Shown here: positions 30,619 to 38,610 of the stretch, in pieces
Layout: each line of letters opens with the position of its first letter
Position numbering within the stretch: the stretch's first letter is position 1
Origin: Labrenzia sp. THAF82
GTDB taxonomy: Bacteria; Pseudomonadota; Alphaproteobacteria; Rhizobiales; Stappiaceae
Direction of reading: 5' to 3'
DNA length: 64,000 nt
NCBI RefSeq assembly: GCF_009363435.1
Contig: NZ_CP045354.1
Coordinates: 1,516,501-1,580,500 of the forward strand
The notes under the pieces: model-generated
Database searches by the model: none
Told to the model about the DNA's origin: nothing
What the model saw: the letters and a program-made list of their open reading frames with translations, nothing else
Program-made: the position numbers and the translations under genes

Positions 30619-31029
30619 TCACGGCTCCTGATTGGATTTGTGAAGGCTTTGTTCAGGAGCGTGCGTCTCCAGAACCTTCCTGGCCACGCGGAAACACTCA
30701 AGCGCTTGGGGCACTCCGCAATAGATGCCAATGACGTGGATGATTGCGCGAATTTCTTCCATTGAAACGCCGTTGTTGATCGCGCCCTTGCAATGGATTT
30801 CCCACTCGGTCATTTTGCCGAGCGCGCCGATCATTGCCAGGTTCATCATGGATCGTGTCTTGGCATCAATCACGTCATCGCCCCAGCCAAAGCCCCAGCA
30901 CCAGGCTGTCATGGCTTCCTGGAAGGGCTTCGTAAGCTCATCAGCCGCAGCCAGGTTTTTTTCAACATAGGCATCGCCGAGCGTCGCCTTGCGTTGGGCA
31001 AGACCCTTTTCAAACAGTTCCCGATTCAT
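30619..31029 (-). CDS. Carboxymuconolactone decarboxylase-family protein
   Basis: 136 residues matching the AhpD/CMD fold: LDAKTRSMMNLAMIGALGKMTEWEIHCKGAINNGVSMEEI (read in parts: KTRSMMNLAMI, EWEIHCKGAINNGVS, EIRAIIHVIGIYCGVPQAL). This is the PcaC-like branch, which lacks the AhpD CxxC; C residues are in WCWGF, IHC and IYC. PcaC decarboxylates a lactone in the beta-ketoadipate pathway, but there are no other genes of that pathway here. Last gene of the six-gene leftward catabolic operon, three bases after the aldehyde dehydrogenase. Its substrate is probably a ring-opened or lactone intermediate of this island's own pathway (inference). Confidence 0.8.
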   Translation of the reverse strand: MNRELFEKGLAQRKATLGDAYVEKNLAAADELTKPFQEAMTAWCWGFGWGDDVIDAKTRSMMNLAMIGALGKMTEWEIHCKGAINNGVSMEEIRAIIHVIGIYCGVPQALECFRVARKVLETHAPEQSLHKSNQEP

Positions 31030-31032
31030 GAT

Positions 31033-32484
31033 TTACCTCAGCTTGATGGCGACGTTTTTTGTCTGAACATAGTTGAGCAACGCCTCGCGGCCCTTTTCGC
31101 GGCCATATCCGGATTGACCGAAGCCGCCGAAAGGTGTCTCGACGCCTCCTGCGTACCATTCATTCACGAAGACCTGACCGGCACGCAGGCGATCGGCTGC
31201 TCGCATTGCGCGATCGATGTCGGCAGTAAAGACCCCTCCCACCAGCCCATAAGGCGTGGCGTTGGCAATGTTAATAGCTTCGTCTTCAGTGCTGAACTTC
31301 AGAACGGAGAGCACGGGCCCGAAAACCTCGTCTCGGGCAATGGCCATTTGTGGCGTCACATCCGTCAGGACGGTTGGCTCCAGAAAGTAGCCAGGCCGGT
31401 TCAGGCGCCTGCCGCCTGTGGCAGTGCGCGCTCCTTCCCGTTCAGCCTCCGACACCATGCTGCAGGCGCGTTGACACTGGTTTTCGGAAATCATCGCGCC
31501 CATGTTCGAACCGAAGTCCGGAAAGTCCATGCCGTTCCCGACCTGCAGCGTCTCTGCCATTGCGACGATTCCATCGACAAGTTTGTCATGTATCGTTTCC
31601 TGAGCAATGACCCTGGACATTGCCGAACAAACCTGACCCGCGTTGAAATAGATGCCCCAACGGACATCGGACAGAAAGGCGTCCAGGTCAGCGTCGTCGT
31701 GGACGATCGCAGCCGATTTACCTCCCAGTTCGAGAACACACGGCAAGACGTTCTGCGCGGCAGCGGTGGCGATTGCTGTGCCGGTCGGGACAGAGCCAGT
31801 GAAAACGATCTGATTGACTTCGGGGTGGGCCGCAAGGGCTGCGCCTGCGTCTTTGCCCAGCCCGCAAATGATGTTGAGAGCACCGCTAGGCAAATCGCAG
31901 GCGATAGCTGCGTCGGCGAAAAACCTGTTGGTGAGCGGATCGAGTTCGGGCGTTTTCACCACCACGGAGCAACCGACGGCAAGAGCGGCGGACACAGACC
32001 TGGCGGTCATTTCCATCGGATAGTTCCACGGGATGATCTGTGCAGAAACACCAAAAGGAATATGAGTGGTGAAATCGAAGTATCCGTCCCCCAGAGGGAT
32101 CGAGCGGCCTTCCATGGTTTCGGCCTGATTGCCGTAATACTCGAAATACCTTGCAGCCCCTTCGATCTCCAGTTTGGCTTCCCACAAGGGTTTTCCTGCT
32201 TCTCTTGTCAGGATCGGCGCGATTTCATCAATCCGGTCCAGAAGATAGTCGCCCATTCGGCGCACAATCCGCCCCCGTTCGACCGGGCGCAATCCGGACC
32301 AGGCTCGACGCTCACTTAACGCTTTTGCTGCACTTACGGCGCGGTCGACATCGGTTGCATCGGCCAATGCCTGTTCAGCAAGCTTTTCGCCGGTTGCCGG
32401 GTCAAGAACGTCAAGACGGCCTGCGCCACCACCTACGAAATTGCCGCCAATGAAGTTCTGCCAAAGGCCTGGAATGTCTGTCAC
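31033..32484 (-). CDS. NAD(P)-dependent aldehyde dehydrogenase
   Basis: 483 residues, the normal ALDH length. Cofactor and active-site blocks: PWNYPMEM, FTGSVPTGTAIATAA, the general base in LELGGKSA, the catalytic Cys in FNAGQVCSAMSRV and the C-terminal GGFGQSGYGREKG. It most resembles betaine-aldehyde or semialdehyde dehydrogenases, though the exact substrate cannot be set. Its start overlaps the stop of the sulfotransferase-like gene (ATGA). In the operon it would oxidise an aldehyde released by the Rieske oxygenase, the flavoprotein or the MDR enzyme. Confidence 0.92.
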   Translation of the reverse strand: MTDIPGLWQNFIGGNFVGGGAGRLDVLDPATGEKLAEQALADATDVDRAVSAAKALSERRAWSGLRPVERGRIVRRMGDYLLDRIDEIAPILTREAGKPLWEAKLEIEGAARYFEYYGNQAETMEGRSIPLGDGYFDFTTHIPFGVSAQIIPWNYPMEMTARSVSAALAVGCSVVVKTPELDPLTNRFFADAAIACDLPSGALNIICGLGKDAGAALAAHPEVNQIVFTGSVPTGTAIATAAAQNVLPCVLELGGKSAAIVHDDADLDAFLSDVRWGIYFNAGQVCSAMSRVIAQETIHDKLVDGIVAMAETLQVGNGMDFPDFGSNMGAMISENQCQRACSMVSEAEREGARTATGGRRLNRPGYFLEPTVLTDVTPQMAIARDEVFGPVLSVLKFSTEDEAINIANATPYGLVGGVFTADIDRAMRAADRLRAGQVFVNEWYAGGVETPFGGFGQSGYGREKGREALLNYVQTKNVAIKLR

Positions 32485-33224
32485 TGAACCTTGATCCTGT
32501 GGGCATGAAGGCGATCATAGTGGGGTTTCATGCGCCGATAGACGTGTTGAACCCTGAACGGTGCTTCCGAGATCTCGACATACTTGCGGGGTTGTGGTTC
32601 GAGGCCTGTCGAGTTTTTCAGATTGGCGTGAAAAGAGCCGCCGTCCCACCAGCTGTATTGACCAGTATCCGCGCCAGGTCGCCAGCTCAGGGCGCTTTCC
32701 AGGAATGGGATGCCGACGGCTGCGCAGAATGCATCGACAGTGCCATGCGGGTTTTCCAAAAGGTCGTTGCTGTCGATCACAGGGGGCGTGGTGCCATTCA
32801 GCGCGGTGAGCAGATCAAAGAGTGCACGCTGCTCGGGAAAGCCGACTTCGGCGGCATCGAAGTCTGGCCATTTGTGATACATAGATGTGATGGTCAGCGC
32901 TGGATCGCGGATCAGAAAGGCATGTGTGAAGTTGGACAAAAACTGCTCATCCCACATATGGCAGATGTAGTGCGGGAAGTCCTTCAAGAAGACCGGGGCC
33001 TTCTCAGCACGTGCCTGGATATCATCCCATACGCTTTCAAGCGTCAGCCCGGGCGTCGTCTTTTCGTGAGGTTGCCAGCGGGGCCAGAACGGTATCTCGC
33101 CCTGATACCAGGCTTCACCGAACGGTTCATGCAGGCAATCCAGATCGCCCCGTTGGCGCATCATCCATTCAAAGGCCGTTGAGGTGGACCGCGGGATGGC
33201 CCATAGCGCGATGATCTTATGCAT
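32481..33224 (-). CDS. Sulfotransferase-like protein
   Basis: 247 residues from ATG 33224 (MHKIIALWAIPRSTSTAFEW). The frame is open further upstream but that part is the antisense-free shadow of the previous gene and has no family similarity. The 5'-phosphosulfate-type loop PRSTSTAFE is at the N-terminus, followed by LHEPFGEAW, FLKDFPHYICH and the AFLIRDPALTITSMYH region that fits the 3'-phosphate-binding motif. These features belong to the sulfotransferase family. It is odd for a catabolic operon: see findings. It overlaps the racemase-like gene by eight bases and the ALDH by four. Confidence 0.75.
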   Translation of the reverse strand: MHKIIALWAIPRSTSTAFEWMMRQRGDLDCLHEPFGEAWYQGEIPFWPRWQPHEKTTPGLTLESVWDDIQARAEKAPVFLKDFPHYICHMWDEQFLSNFTHAFLIRDPALTITSMYHKWPDFDAAEVGFPEQRALFDLLTALNGTTPPVIDSNDLLENPHGTVDAFCAAVGIPFLESALSWRPGADTGQYSWWDGGSFHANLKNSTGLEPQPRKYVEISEAPFRVQHVYRRMKPHYDRLHAHRIKVQ

Positions 33225-34065
33225 GAAGCGTCTCCAACAACATTCCATGCCGGCCGACCGGTGCAAGCTCCAATGATTTGAAAATCCGCCAGTAAAGCGC
33301 AGTGTCGTGGGCGATGACCGGTTTCCCGAGCATAGCTTCGAGTTTTGGGGTGAGATGCAGCATACGTTCCGGGAGATGGTCCGCCCCGCTGCGGAAATTG
33401 ACCATTCCGTTGGCCAGATAGGCATCCACACCCGGTGCCTGCTCTGCGACATAGGCAAAACTCTTGGCGGCGAGGTCGCCGTCAAATATCCACCTCTTTG
33501 CGTTCACATCTTCCTGTGATGAAAACCAGCCCTGATCGACAAAATTGCCTGCCCAGACCACATCGAACCCGGCTTCTTTTAAAAAGGCGACGGTGCCCTG
33601 CCACCAATCTGGCCAATGATAGACGGCGTTCAGCGCGACCTTTTCAACATTTATGGCGCGCAACGCTTCCACCATTGCAAAACCGGCCATGTGAAAAGCC
33701 AGGCCATGACGGTCGCTCAGCTTCTTGCAAAAATCTGCAATACCCTGCACACCAAGACCCGAAGCATGGACCCAGTTTGAGCCAACCTGACCGCAGGCAT
33801 TTGCACCGTTGTTGGCCATGACTGCAGCGAATTCTTCCAGCATCTGGAAGTTCTGCGCCCGTTGATCCAATTGATGTGCGTAGTCTGGCACATGCAACAT
33901 CCAGCCGTGAACGCCAACGCTGCGCGGTGCGATGCGCAGAAAATCACTTGGGGCGGCATCCCAATCATGTGGCGGACATGTAAACCCGACCTGATGCGGG
34001 AACAGCTTCTGATCCGTTGTCCAATGCAACGGCATGCTGCTTTTGTTCTGTGCCGGTGCGGCCAT
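33217..34065 (-). CDS. Asp/Glu racemase / maleate isomerase-superfamily protein
   Basis: 282 residues from ATG 34065. The N-terminal block FRIAP-like DFLRIAPRSVGVHGWMLH and the repeated alpha/beta lobes fit the arylmalonate decarboxylase / maleate cis-trans isomerase / Asp racemase superfamily. The first catalytic Cys is present (Cys91 in NNGANACGQVGSNW). At the position of the second (YLANGMVNF, around residue 220) there is Gly instead of Cys. Such one-Cys forms are known among decarboxylases and isomerases, so the chemistry may not be a two-base racemisation. It is coupled with the Rieske gene (stop and start share base 34065). Confidence 0.65.
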   Translation of the reverse strand: MAAPAQNKSSMPLHWTTDQKLFPHQVGFTCPPHDWDAAPSDFLRIAPRSVGVHGWMLHVPDYAHQLDQRAQNFQMLEEFAAVMANNGANACGQVGSNWVHASGLGVQGIADFCKKLSDRHGLAFHMAGFAMVEALRAINVEKVALNAVYHWPDWWQGTVAFLKEAGFDVVWAGNFVDQGWFSSQEDVNAKRWIFDGDLAAKSFAYVAEQAPGVDAYLANGMVNFRSGADHLPERMLHLTPKLEAMLGKPVIAHDTALYWRIFKSLELAPVGRHGMLLETLHA

Positions 34066-35147
34066 CAGGCCTCTCTCATCCAGCTCTGAAGGGCCTTGAT
34101 CGAATGCTCTGAATGCACGCCACAAGCAGGGTCCAGGACCAGGGGACCGGGCGTGTAACCGCGGCTCTTGAGTCCCTTGTGGACGGATTCCACGAGATAG
34201 ATGTCTTCCTCGACGGTGGTCGAACGGTCCTGAACTGCAAGCCGCCGTATGACTTCGCTATCAACGCCATCCACCGTGTACCAGCCGCGCCAGACCACAA
34301 CGTGGTCAACGTCTACCGGACGCCAATGGTACGTGTTCAGAATGTTTCCCGGATAGACCTGGAAGGAAAACAAGGGCCAGAGAAACCATGACGAGTAATC
34401 GCCTGCATGTTCATTCGAGGCAAGGTCGACGTCGTAGGTCATCCGATCCAGGTTCTGGCATTCTGTCGTGTGCCGGAGGCAATATCCCTGGGGCTGAATA
34501 TCGTAGGTTTCCGGTCTTATGACGCCGGTTGCAAAGGTTGGGTGGTTGATGGGGCAGTGGTAGCACTCGGAGTAGTTTTCGACCGAGACTTTCCAATTGC
34601 AGTTTTCTTCAATTTCCACCCACTCAAGCGGCTTCAGCCGGTCGATATGCGGGACGAAGGAACGCAGCTCTTCACGAACACTCGGGAACCAGTCATCCAT
34701 CGGTTTTGCGTTCGGGTCGAGATTGACGAACAGGAATCCGCAGAAGTCTTCAATCTGAACGGATGTGAGGCAGATCTTGTTGCGATCGAACCCGGGAACT
34801 GAACGCACATTCGGGCCAGACCGCAATCCGCCCGTCAGCTCGTATGTCCAGCTGTGATAGGGGCAGACCAGCAACTTGGTATTGCCTTCGCCCTGCACAA
34901 GTTGGTGAGCCCTGTGCTGGCAAACATTGTAATAGGCTCTGAGGGTGCTGTCCTTGTCGCGCAGGCAGATGAGACTTTCGCCGGCGATTTCGACCGTGAA
35001 GTAGTCTCCTGGTTTTTCGAGAAGCGAGGAGTGTCCGGCAAATTGCCACGTTCGCGCCAGCAAGCCACTTTTTTCAAGCTCGTAGTGATCCGGGTCGGTG
35101 TAGTACCGGGCTTCGAGAGAATGAATGAGCTGGCTGTGAACGTTCAT
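34065..35147 (-). CDS. Rieske aromatic-ring-hydroxylating-type oxygenase, N-demethylase-like
   Basis: 360 residues from ATG 35147. The Rieske [2Fe-2S] site is CQHRAH...CPYHSW (about 80-102). The mononuclear iron site is ENYSECYHCPINHP with the downstream Asp region EEDIYLVESVHKG. The arrangement is of the glycine-betaine/stachydrine/carnitine type (GbcA, CntA), which oxidatively remove an N-methyl or split a C-N bond. It needs a reductase, and none is encoded in the island. It follows the RpiR gene with an ATGA overlap (35144-35147). Most likely the first step of the pathway. Confidence 0.88.
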   Translation of the reverse strand: MNVHSQLIHSLEARYYTDPDHYELEKSGLLARTWQFAGHSSLLEKPGDYFTVEIAGESLICLRDKDSTLRAYYNVCQHRAHQLVQGEGNTKLLVCPYHSWTYELTGGLRSGPNVRSVPGFDRNKICLTSVQIEDFCGFLFVNLDPNAKPMDDWFPSVREELRSFVPHIDRLKPLEWVEIEENCNWKVSVENYSECYHCPINHPTFATGVIRPETYDIQPQGYCLRHTTECQNLDRMTYDVDLASNEHAGDYSSWFLWPLFSFQVYPGNILNTYHWRPVDVDHVVVWRGWYTVDGVDSEVIRRLAVQDRSTTVEEDIYLVESVHKGLKSRGYTPGPLVLDPACGVHSEHSIKALQSWMREA

Positions 35148-36061
35148 GAGCGGTCCTTCCACTCTTCCTGATAGAGCCCCATGGTGTGACGGCGTGTGTG
35201 GAAGCGTTCGATGCTTGAGATCACCTCTTCCGGCGCGTCGGCGATTACGAAGGCAAGCAGTGTTTCCAGCAGGGCAATGGTTGATACGGAGGATGGAAAG
35301 AATTGAGGTGTTTCCGCATCGACGATGAAGGAGTGCTTGCTGCCGACAACGATGGGTGAGGCGGGGCTGTCCGAGATGGCGATGACCGTCAGGCCCTGTT
35401 CACGCGCAACTTCTACTGCCTTGATCACGTCTGTCCGATAGGGCTTGCAGGTCATTGCAACGATCACGTCGCGCTCGTCTGCCCGTGCCAGGTCATCCGT
35501 GGCGACAGACCCCATGCGAGGAATGGTCCAGATCGTATCGACGGCCATATCTGCCAGATAGGTGAAGTTGCGAGCGTTCGAGTTGTTGACGCCGACACCG
35601 AGCACGTAGGTGTGACGCGCATTAACGATCGCATCGGCCGCAGCCTTCATGTCGTCCGCGGTGGTGGTGGCGAACGTGTTTTCGATATTCGAAATTGCGC
35701 AAGCTGCCATTTCCGCAAACAGGCTGCCAAGCTGCCCCCCTTTGGCGAGCGACTGCAACCAGCGTGCCCGATCGGGAAAATCCGTGCCGCGGCTGCGGAT
35801 GGCTTCGCGAAACGGGTGCCGGAAGTCTTCATAGCCTTCGAACCCGACGGAGCGGGCCATGCGTACGAAAGTGTTTGGTTTCACACCGGCCGCGTCCGCG
35901 ATTTCGCGGATCGAGCTCACACCGACATCATTCGGGTTTTCAAGCACATAGCTGGCGGCCTTGCGCAACTCCGGCGTGAGTTCCTCAAGCTCGGTCGCCA
36001 GGTCTTCCAGCACGTCCTGGGGGGCTTTCAAATCTGCTTTTGGTACATTCATATCATTCAT
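35144..36061 (-). CDS. MurR/RpiR-family transcriptional regulator
   Basis: 305 residues. The HTH_6 domain is at about 20-95 (LRKAASYVLENPNDVGVSSIREIADAAGVKPNTFVRMARSVGF; seen in parts) and a SIS domain follows (AADAIVNARHTYVLGVGVNNSNARN, VIVAMTCKPYRTD). SIS domains usually bind phosphosugars, but here the genes around concern amine or acid breakdown, so the ligand may differ. It begins at 36061 (a second ATG at 36052). It is divergent from the flavoprotein gene and is the first gene of the leftward operon, so it likely controls both arms through the palindrome at 36073-36084. Confidence 0.88.
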   Translation of the reverse strand: MNDMNVPKADLKAPQDVLEDLATELEELTPELRKAASYVLENPNDVGVSSIREIADAAGVKPNTFVRMARSVGFEGYEDFRHPFREAIRSRGTDFPDRARWLQSLAKGGQLGSLFAEMAACAISNIENTFATTTADDMKAAADAIVNARHTYVLGVGVNNSNARNFTYLADMAVDTIWTIPRMGSVATDDLARADERDVIVAMTCKPYRTDVIKAVEVAREQGLTVIAISDSPASPIVVGSKHSFIVDAETPQFFPSSVSTIALLETLLAFVIADAPEEVISSIERFHTRRHTMGLYQEEWKDRS

Positions 36062-36072
36062 GATTGACGAGA

Positions 36073-36084
36073 GTACATTTGTAC
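36073..36084. promoter_or_regulatory. Palindrome in the divergent control region of the catabolic island
   Basis: GTACATTTGTAC: five-base arms GTACA/TGTAC around TT, 12 bases before the rpiR ATG in the 68-base divergent gap. The only strong inverted repeat there, so the best operator candidate. Confidence 0.5.
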
Positions 36085-36129
36085 AATTACGCTGTCCATC
36101 GAAAAATCACCGGCCATGGAGCTTAAGTC

Positions 36130-38610
36130 TTGTCGGAAACGGAAACGTCGAAATTGCCCAAACACGCACGTGTGGTCATCGTGGGTGGCGGGATCATGGG
36201 CTGCGGTCTTGCATACCACCTGGCGCATGAAGGCTGGTCGGATGTCGTGCTCCTTGAAAAGGCCGAACTGACTTCCGGATCGACCTGGCATGCCGCCGGT
36301 CAGATCACGCATTCCACATCGAGTTTCGGCCTCGGAAAATGTGTCGGATACAACATCGATCTCTATTCCGGCTTGCTGGAGGAAGAGACCGGACAATCGG
36401 TCACCTGGCATGGTTGCGGGTCGTTCCGGCTTGCCTACACACAAGACGAGATGGACTGGCTGCGCCACACCATGAGCGTCGGCAGAGCTCTGAAGTTTCC
36501 CATGGAGCTTGTCAGCCCTGACCGTATTCGTGAGTTGCATCCCTTCTACAATCTGGATGGCGTTCTGGGCGGATTGCATACGCCGGAAGACGGGCACGCA
36601 GATCCGTCAGGCGTGACCCAGGCACTGGCTATCGGTGCCCGAAAGCTCGGCGTGAAGATCGTTCGGCGGTGCCGGGCAACCGACATCAAACAGCAGGCCA
36701 ATGGTGAGTGGAAAGTCTCGACCGAGCTTGGAGACATCACCTGCGAGCATGTGGTCAATGCGGGTGGCACCTATGCACGGCAGATGGGTGAGTGGAGTGG
36801 GCTTCAACTGCCGATGACTTCCATGACCCACCACTACATCGTCACAGACACAGTTCCTGAATTCCTGGAGCTGGATCAGGAGCTGCCTGTGATCCGCGAC
36901 GACAAACTTGTCTCCGGCTACATTCGCATGGAGCAGAAATGCGGCCTGATCGGTATTTATGAAAAGGAGAATCCCAACACCGTGTGGGAAGAGTTCTGCC
37001 CGTGGGAGGCTGAAAACGAACTCTTTGAAGCGGACTATGACCGCATCATGCCATGGCTGGAAAATGCCATGGACCGGATGCCGATCTTTTCTGAACTTGG
37101 CATCAAACGCGAAGTTCATGGTGCAATTTCCCATCCGCCTGATGGCAATCCGTTGATTGGGCCGGCTCCCGGTGTGCGAAATTACTGGTGCTGTTGCGGG
37201 ACACAAATCGGCATCGGCTGGGGCCCGGGGCTGACGCGGGAACTCGCACGATGGATGGTTCACGGTGCTGCCGACATCTCCATGCGCGAATTCGACCCAA
37301 GGCGATTTGGAGACTATGCGGACAAGGACTGGCAAGTGGTCAAGGCCAAGGAAGACTACTGTCTTCGGCACGAAATTCCGTTCCCCCATTTCAATCGTCT
37401 CGAAGGACGGCCGGTCAAGCCCAGCCCGCTCTATGAGCGGTTGAAGGAAAAGGGGGCTGTCTATGAAGAGGTTTATGGTCATGAGCGTCCGCGCTGGTTT
37501 GCACGAAACGGTCTGGAACAAAGGGACTATTATTCCTTCAAGCGGGCGGAATGGCATGATGTCGTAGGTGAGGAGATGCGTGCCGTTCGATCAGCCGCCG
37601 GCATAATGGACATATCGGCTTTCACCAAGGTTGAGCTCACCGGACGGGATTCTGAGGCCTATCTGGACAGGCTCGTTGCAAACAGGCTGCCTAAGAAGGT
37701 CGGCGGCATAGCGCTCACCCACATACTCAATCGACGGGGTCGGATCGAATTGGAGCTGACCGTCGTCAGGCTTGAAGAAAATCGCTTCTATCTTGTTTGC
37801 GCTGCCTTTTTCGAACAGCGGCTGCTAGACCATCTGGCAGAAGAACTTAACGGCGAAGCCGTAACGGTTCGAAACCTGTCCACTGAGTGGGGCGCGATGA
37901 CGCTCAATGGACCTTTGGCTCGGGACATCCTGCAGCCGAACACGTCAGCGCGGCTCGACAATGCTGCCTTTCGCTGGCTGACAGCGCAGGAAATTGATGT
38001 CGCGGGCAGGAAACTCTGGGCCTTGCGTATGTCTTATGCAGGCGAACTTGGCTGGGAATTCCACATTCCACGCGAGGACATGCTCGCAGTCTATGACGCT
38101 CTGTGGAAGACAGGGGAACCGCTTGGGCTGACCGACTACGGCTCTTTTGCCATGAATGCGTTGCGTCTGGAAAAAGGGTTTAAAGGCGCGGGAGAACTCA
38201 CCAACGAAGTCACCTTGCCGGAAGCGGATGTGATGCGCTTCGTCAAATTGGACAAGGCGGATTTCCTCGGTAAGTCGGCAACGGTCGACAGCGCAGAGGC
38301 GGCCGAATTGTCCTGGATATGCGTCTATCTGGAAGTTGAACCTGACGGTTTAGAAGACGGCCATGGCGGTGAGGCTGTGTTGTTGAACGGAGAAGCGGTT
38401 GGGGCAACGAGCTCCGTCGCCTATGGCCACACGGTTGGCAAGATTCTGGCATTTGCCTATGTCAGACCGGACGCCGCAACTCCAGGCCAGGAACTTGAGG
38501 TTGTCATCATGAATTCGCCTCGCAAAGCGCGGGTTCTTGATGTTCCTGCCTACGATCCAGACAGTCTGCTGCCACGCACCGATGCCAGGGTGGAGGTCGC
38601 AGCCGAATGA
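36130..38610 (+). CDS. FAD-dependent dimethylglycine/sarcosine dehydrogenase-like protein with GcvT domain
   Basis: 826 residues from a TTG at 36130 (GGAG eight bases upstream; no ATG is available before the FAD loop). The N-terminal dinucleotide motif is VVIVGGGIMGCGLAYHL (about 15-31). STWHAAGQ holds the His that carries covalent FAD in DMGDH relatives. The DAO domain extends to about 390, followed by the FAO_M linker, the GcvT domain (about 440-720, with RSAAGIMDISAFTKVEL) and its C-terminal barrel. Function: oxidative N-demethylation with one-carbon transfer to tetrahydrofolate. It heads the rightward arm and would follow the Rieske step. Confidence 0.9.
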   Translation: MSETETSKLPKHARVVIVGGGIMGCGLAYHLAHEGWSDVVLLEKAELTSGSTWHAAGQITHSTSSFGLGKCVGYNIDLYSGLLEEETGQSVTWHGCGSFRLAYTQDEMDWLRHTMSVGRALKFPMELVSPDRIRELHPFYNLDGVLGGLHTPEDGHADPSGVTQALAIGARKLGVKIVRRCRATDIKQQANGEWKVSTELGDITCEHVVNAGGTYARQMGEWSGLQLPMTSMTHHYIVTDTVPEFLELDQELPVIRDDKLVSGYIRMEQKCGLIGIYEKENPNTVWEEFCPWEAENELFEADYDRIMPWLENAMDRMPIFSELGIKREVHGAISHPPDGNPLIGPAPGVRNYWCCCGTQIGIGWGPGLTRELARWMVHGAADISMREFDPRRFGDYADKDWQVVKAKEDYCLRHEIPFPHFNRLEGRPVKPSPLYERLKEKGAVYEEVYGHERPRWFARNGLEQRDYYSFKRAEWHDVVGEEMRAVRSAAGIMDISAFTKVELTGRDSEAYLDRLVANRLPKKVGGIALTHILNRRGRIELELTVVRLEENRFYLVCAAFFEQRLLDHLAEELNGEAVTVRNLSTEWGAMTLNGPLARDILQPNTSARLDNAAFRWLTAQEIDVAGRKLWALRMSYAGELGWEFHIPREDMLAVYDALWKTGEPLGLTDYGSFAMNALRLEKGFKGAGELTNEVTLPEADVMRFVKLDKADFLGKSATVDSAEAAELSWICVYLEVEPDGLEDGHGGEAVLLNGEAVGATSSVAYGHTVGKILAFAYVRPDAATPGQELEVVIMNSPRKARVLDVPAYDPDSLLPRTDARVEVAAE

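Noticed and set aside
30793..32319. 508-codon plus-strand frame opposite the aldehyde dehydrogenase
   Set aside because: Antisense to an enzyme with all catalytic motifs; composition (His/Arg/Cys-rich) is that of a shadow frame.
33225..33485. N-terminal extension of the sulfotransferase-like frame
   Set aside because: This part overlaps the racemase-like gene in another frame and lacks similarity to sulfotransferases, which begin with the loop just after ATG 33224.
36607..37557. 316-codon minus-strand frame opposite the flavoprotein
   Set aside because: Antisense to the DAO domain, no domain or start signal.
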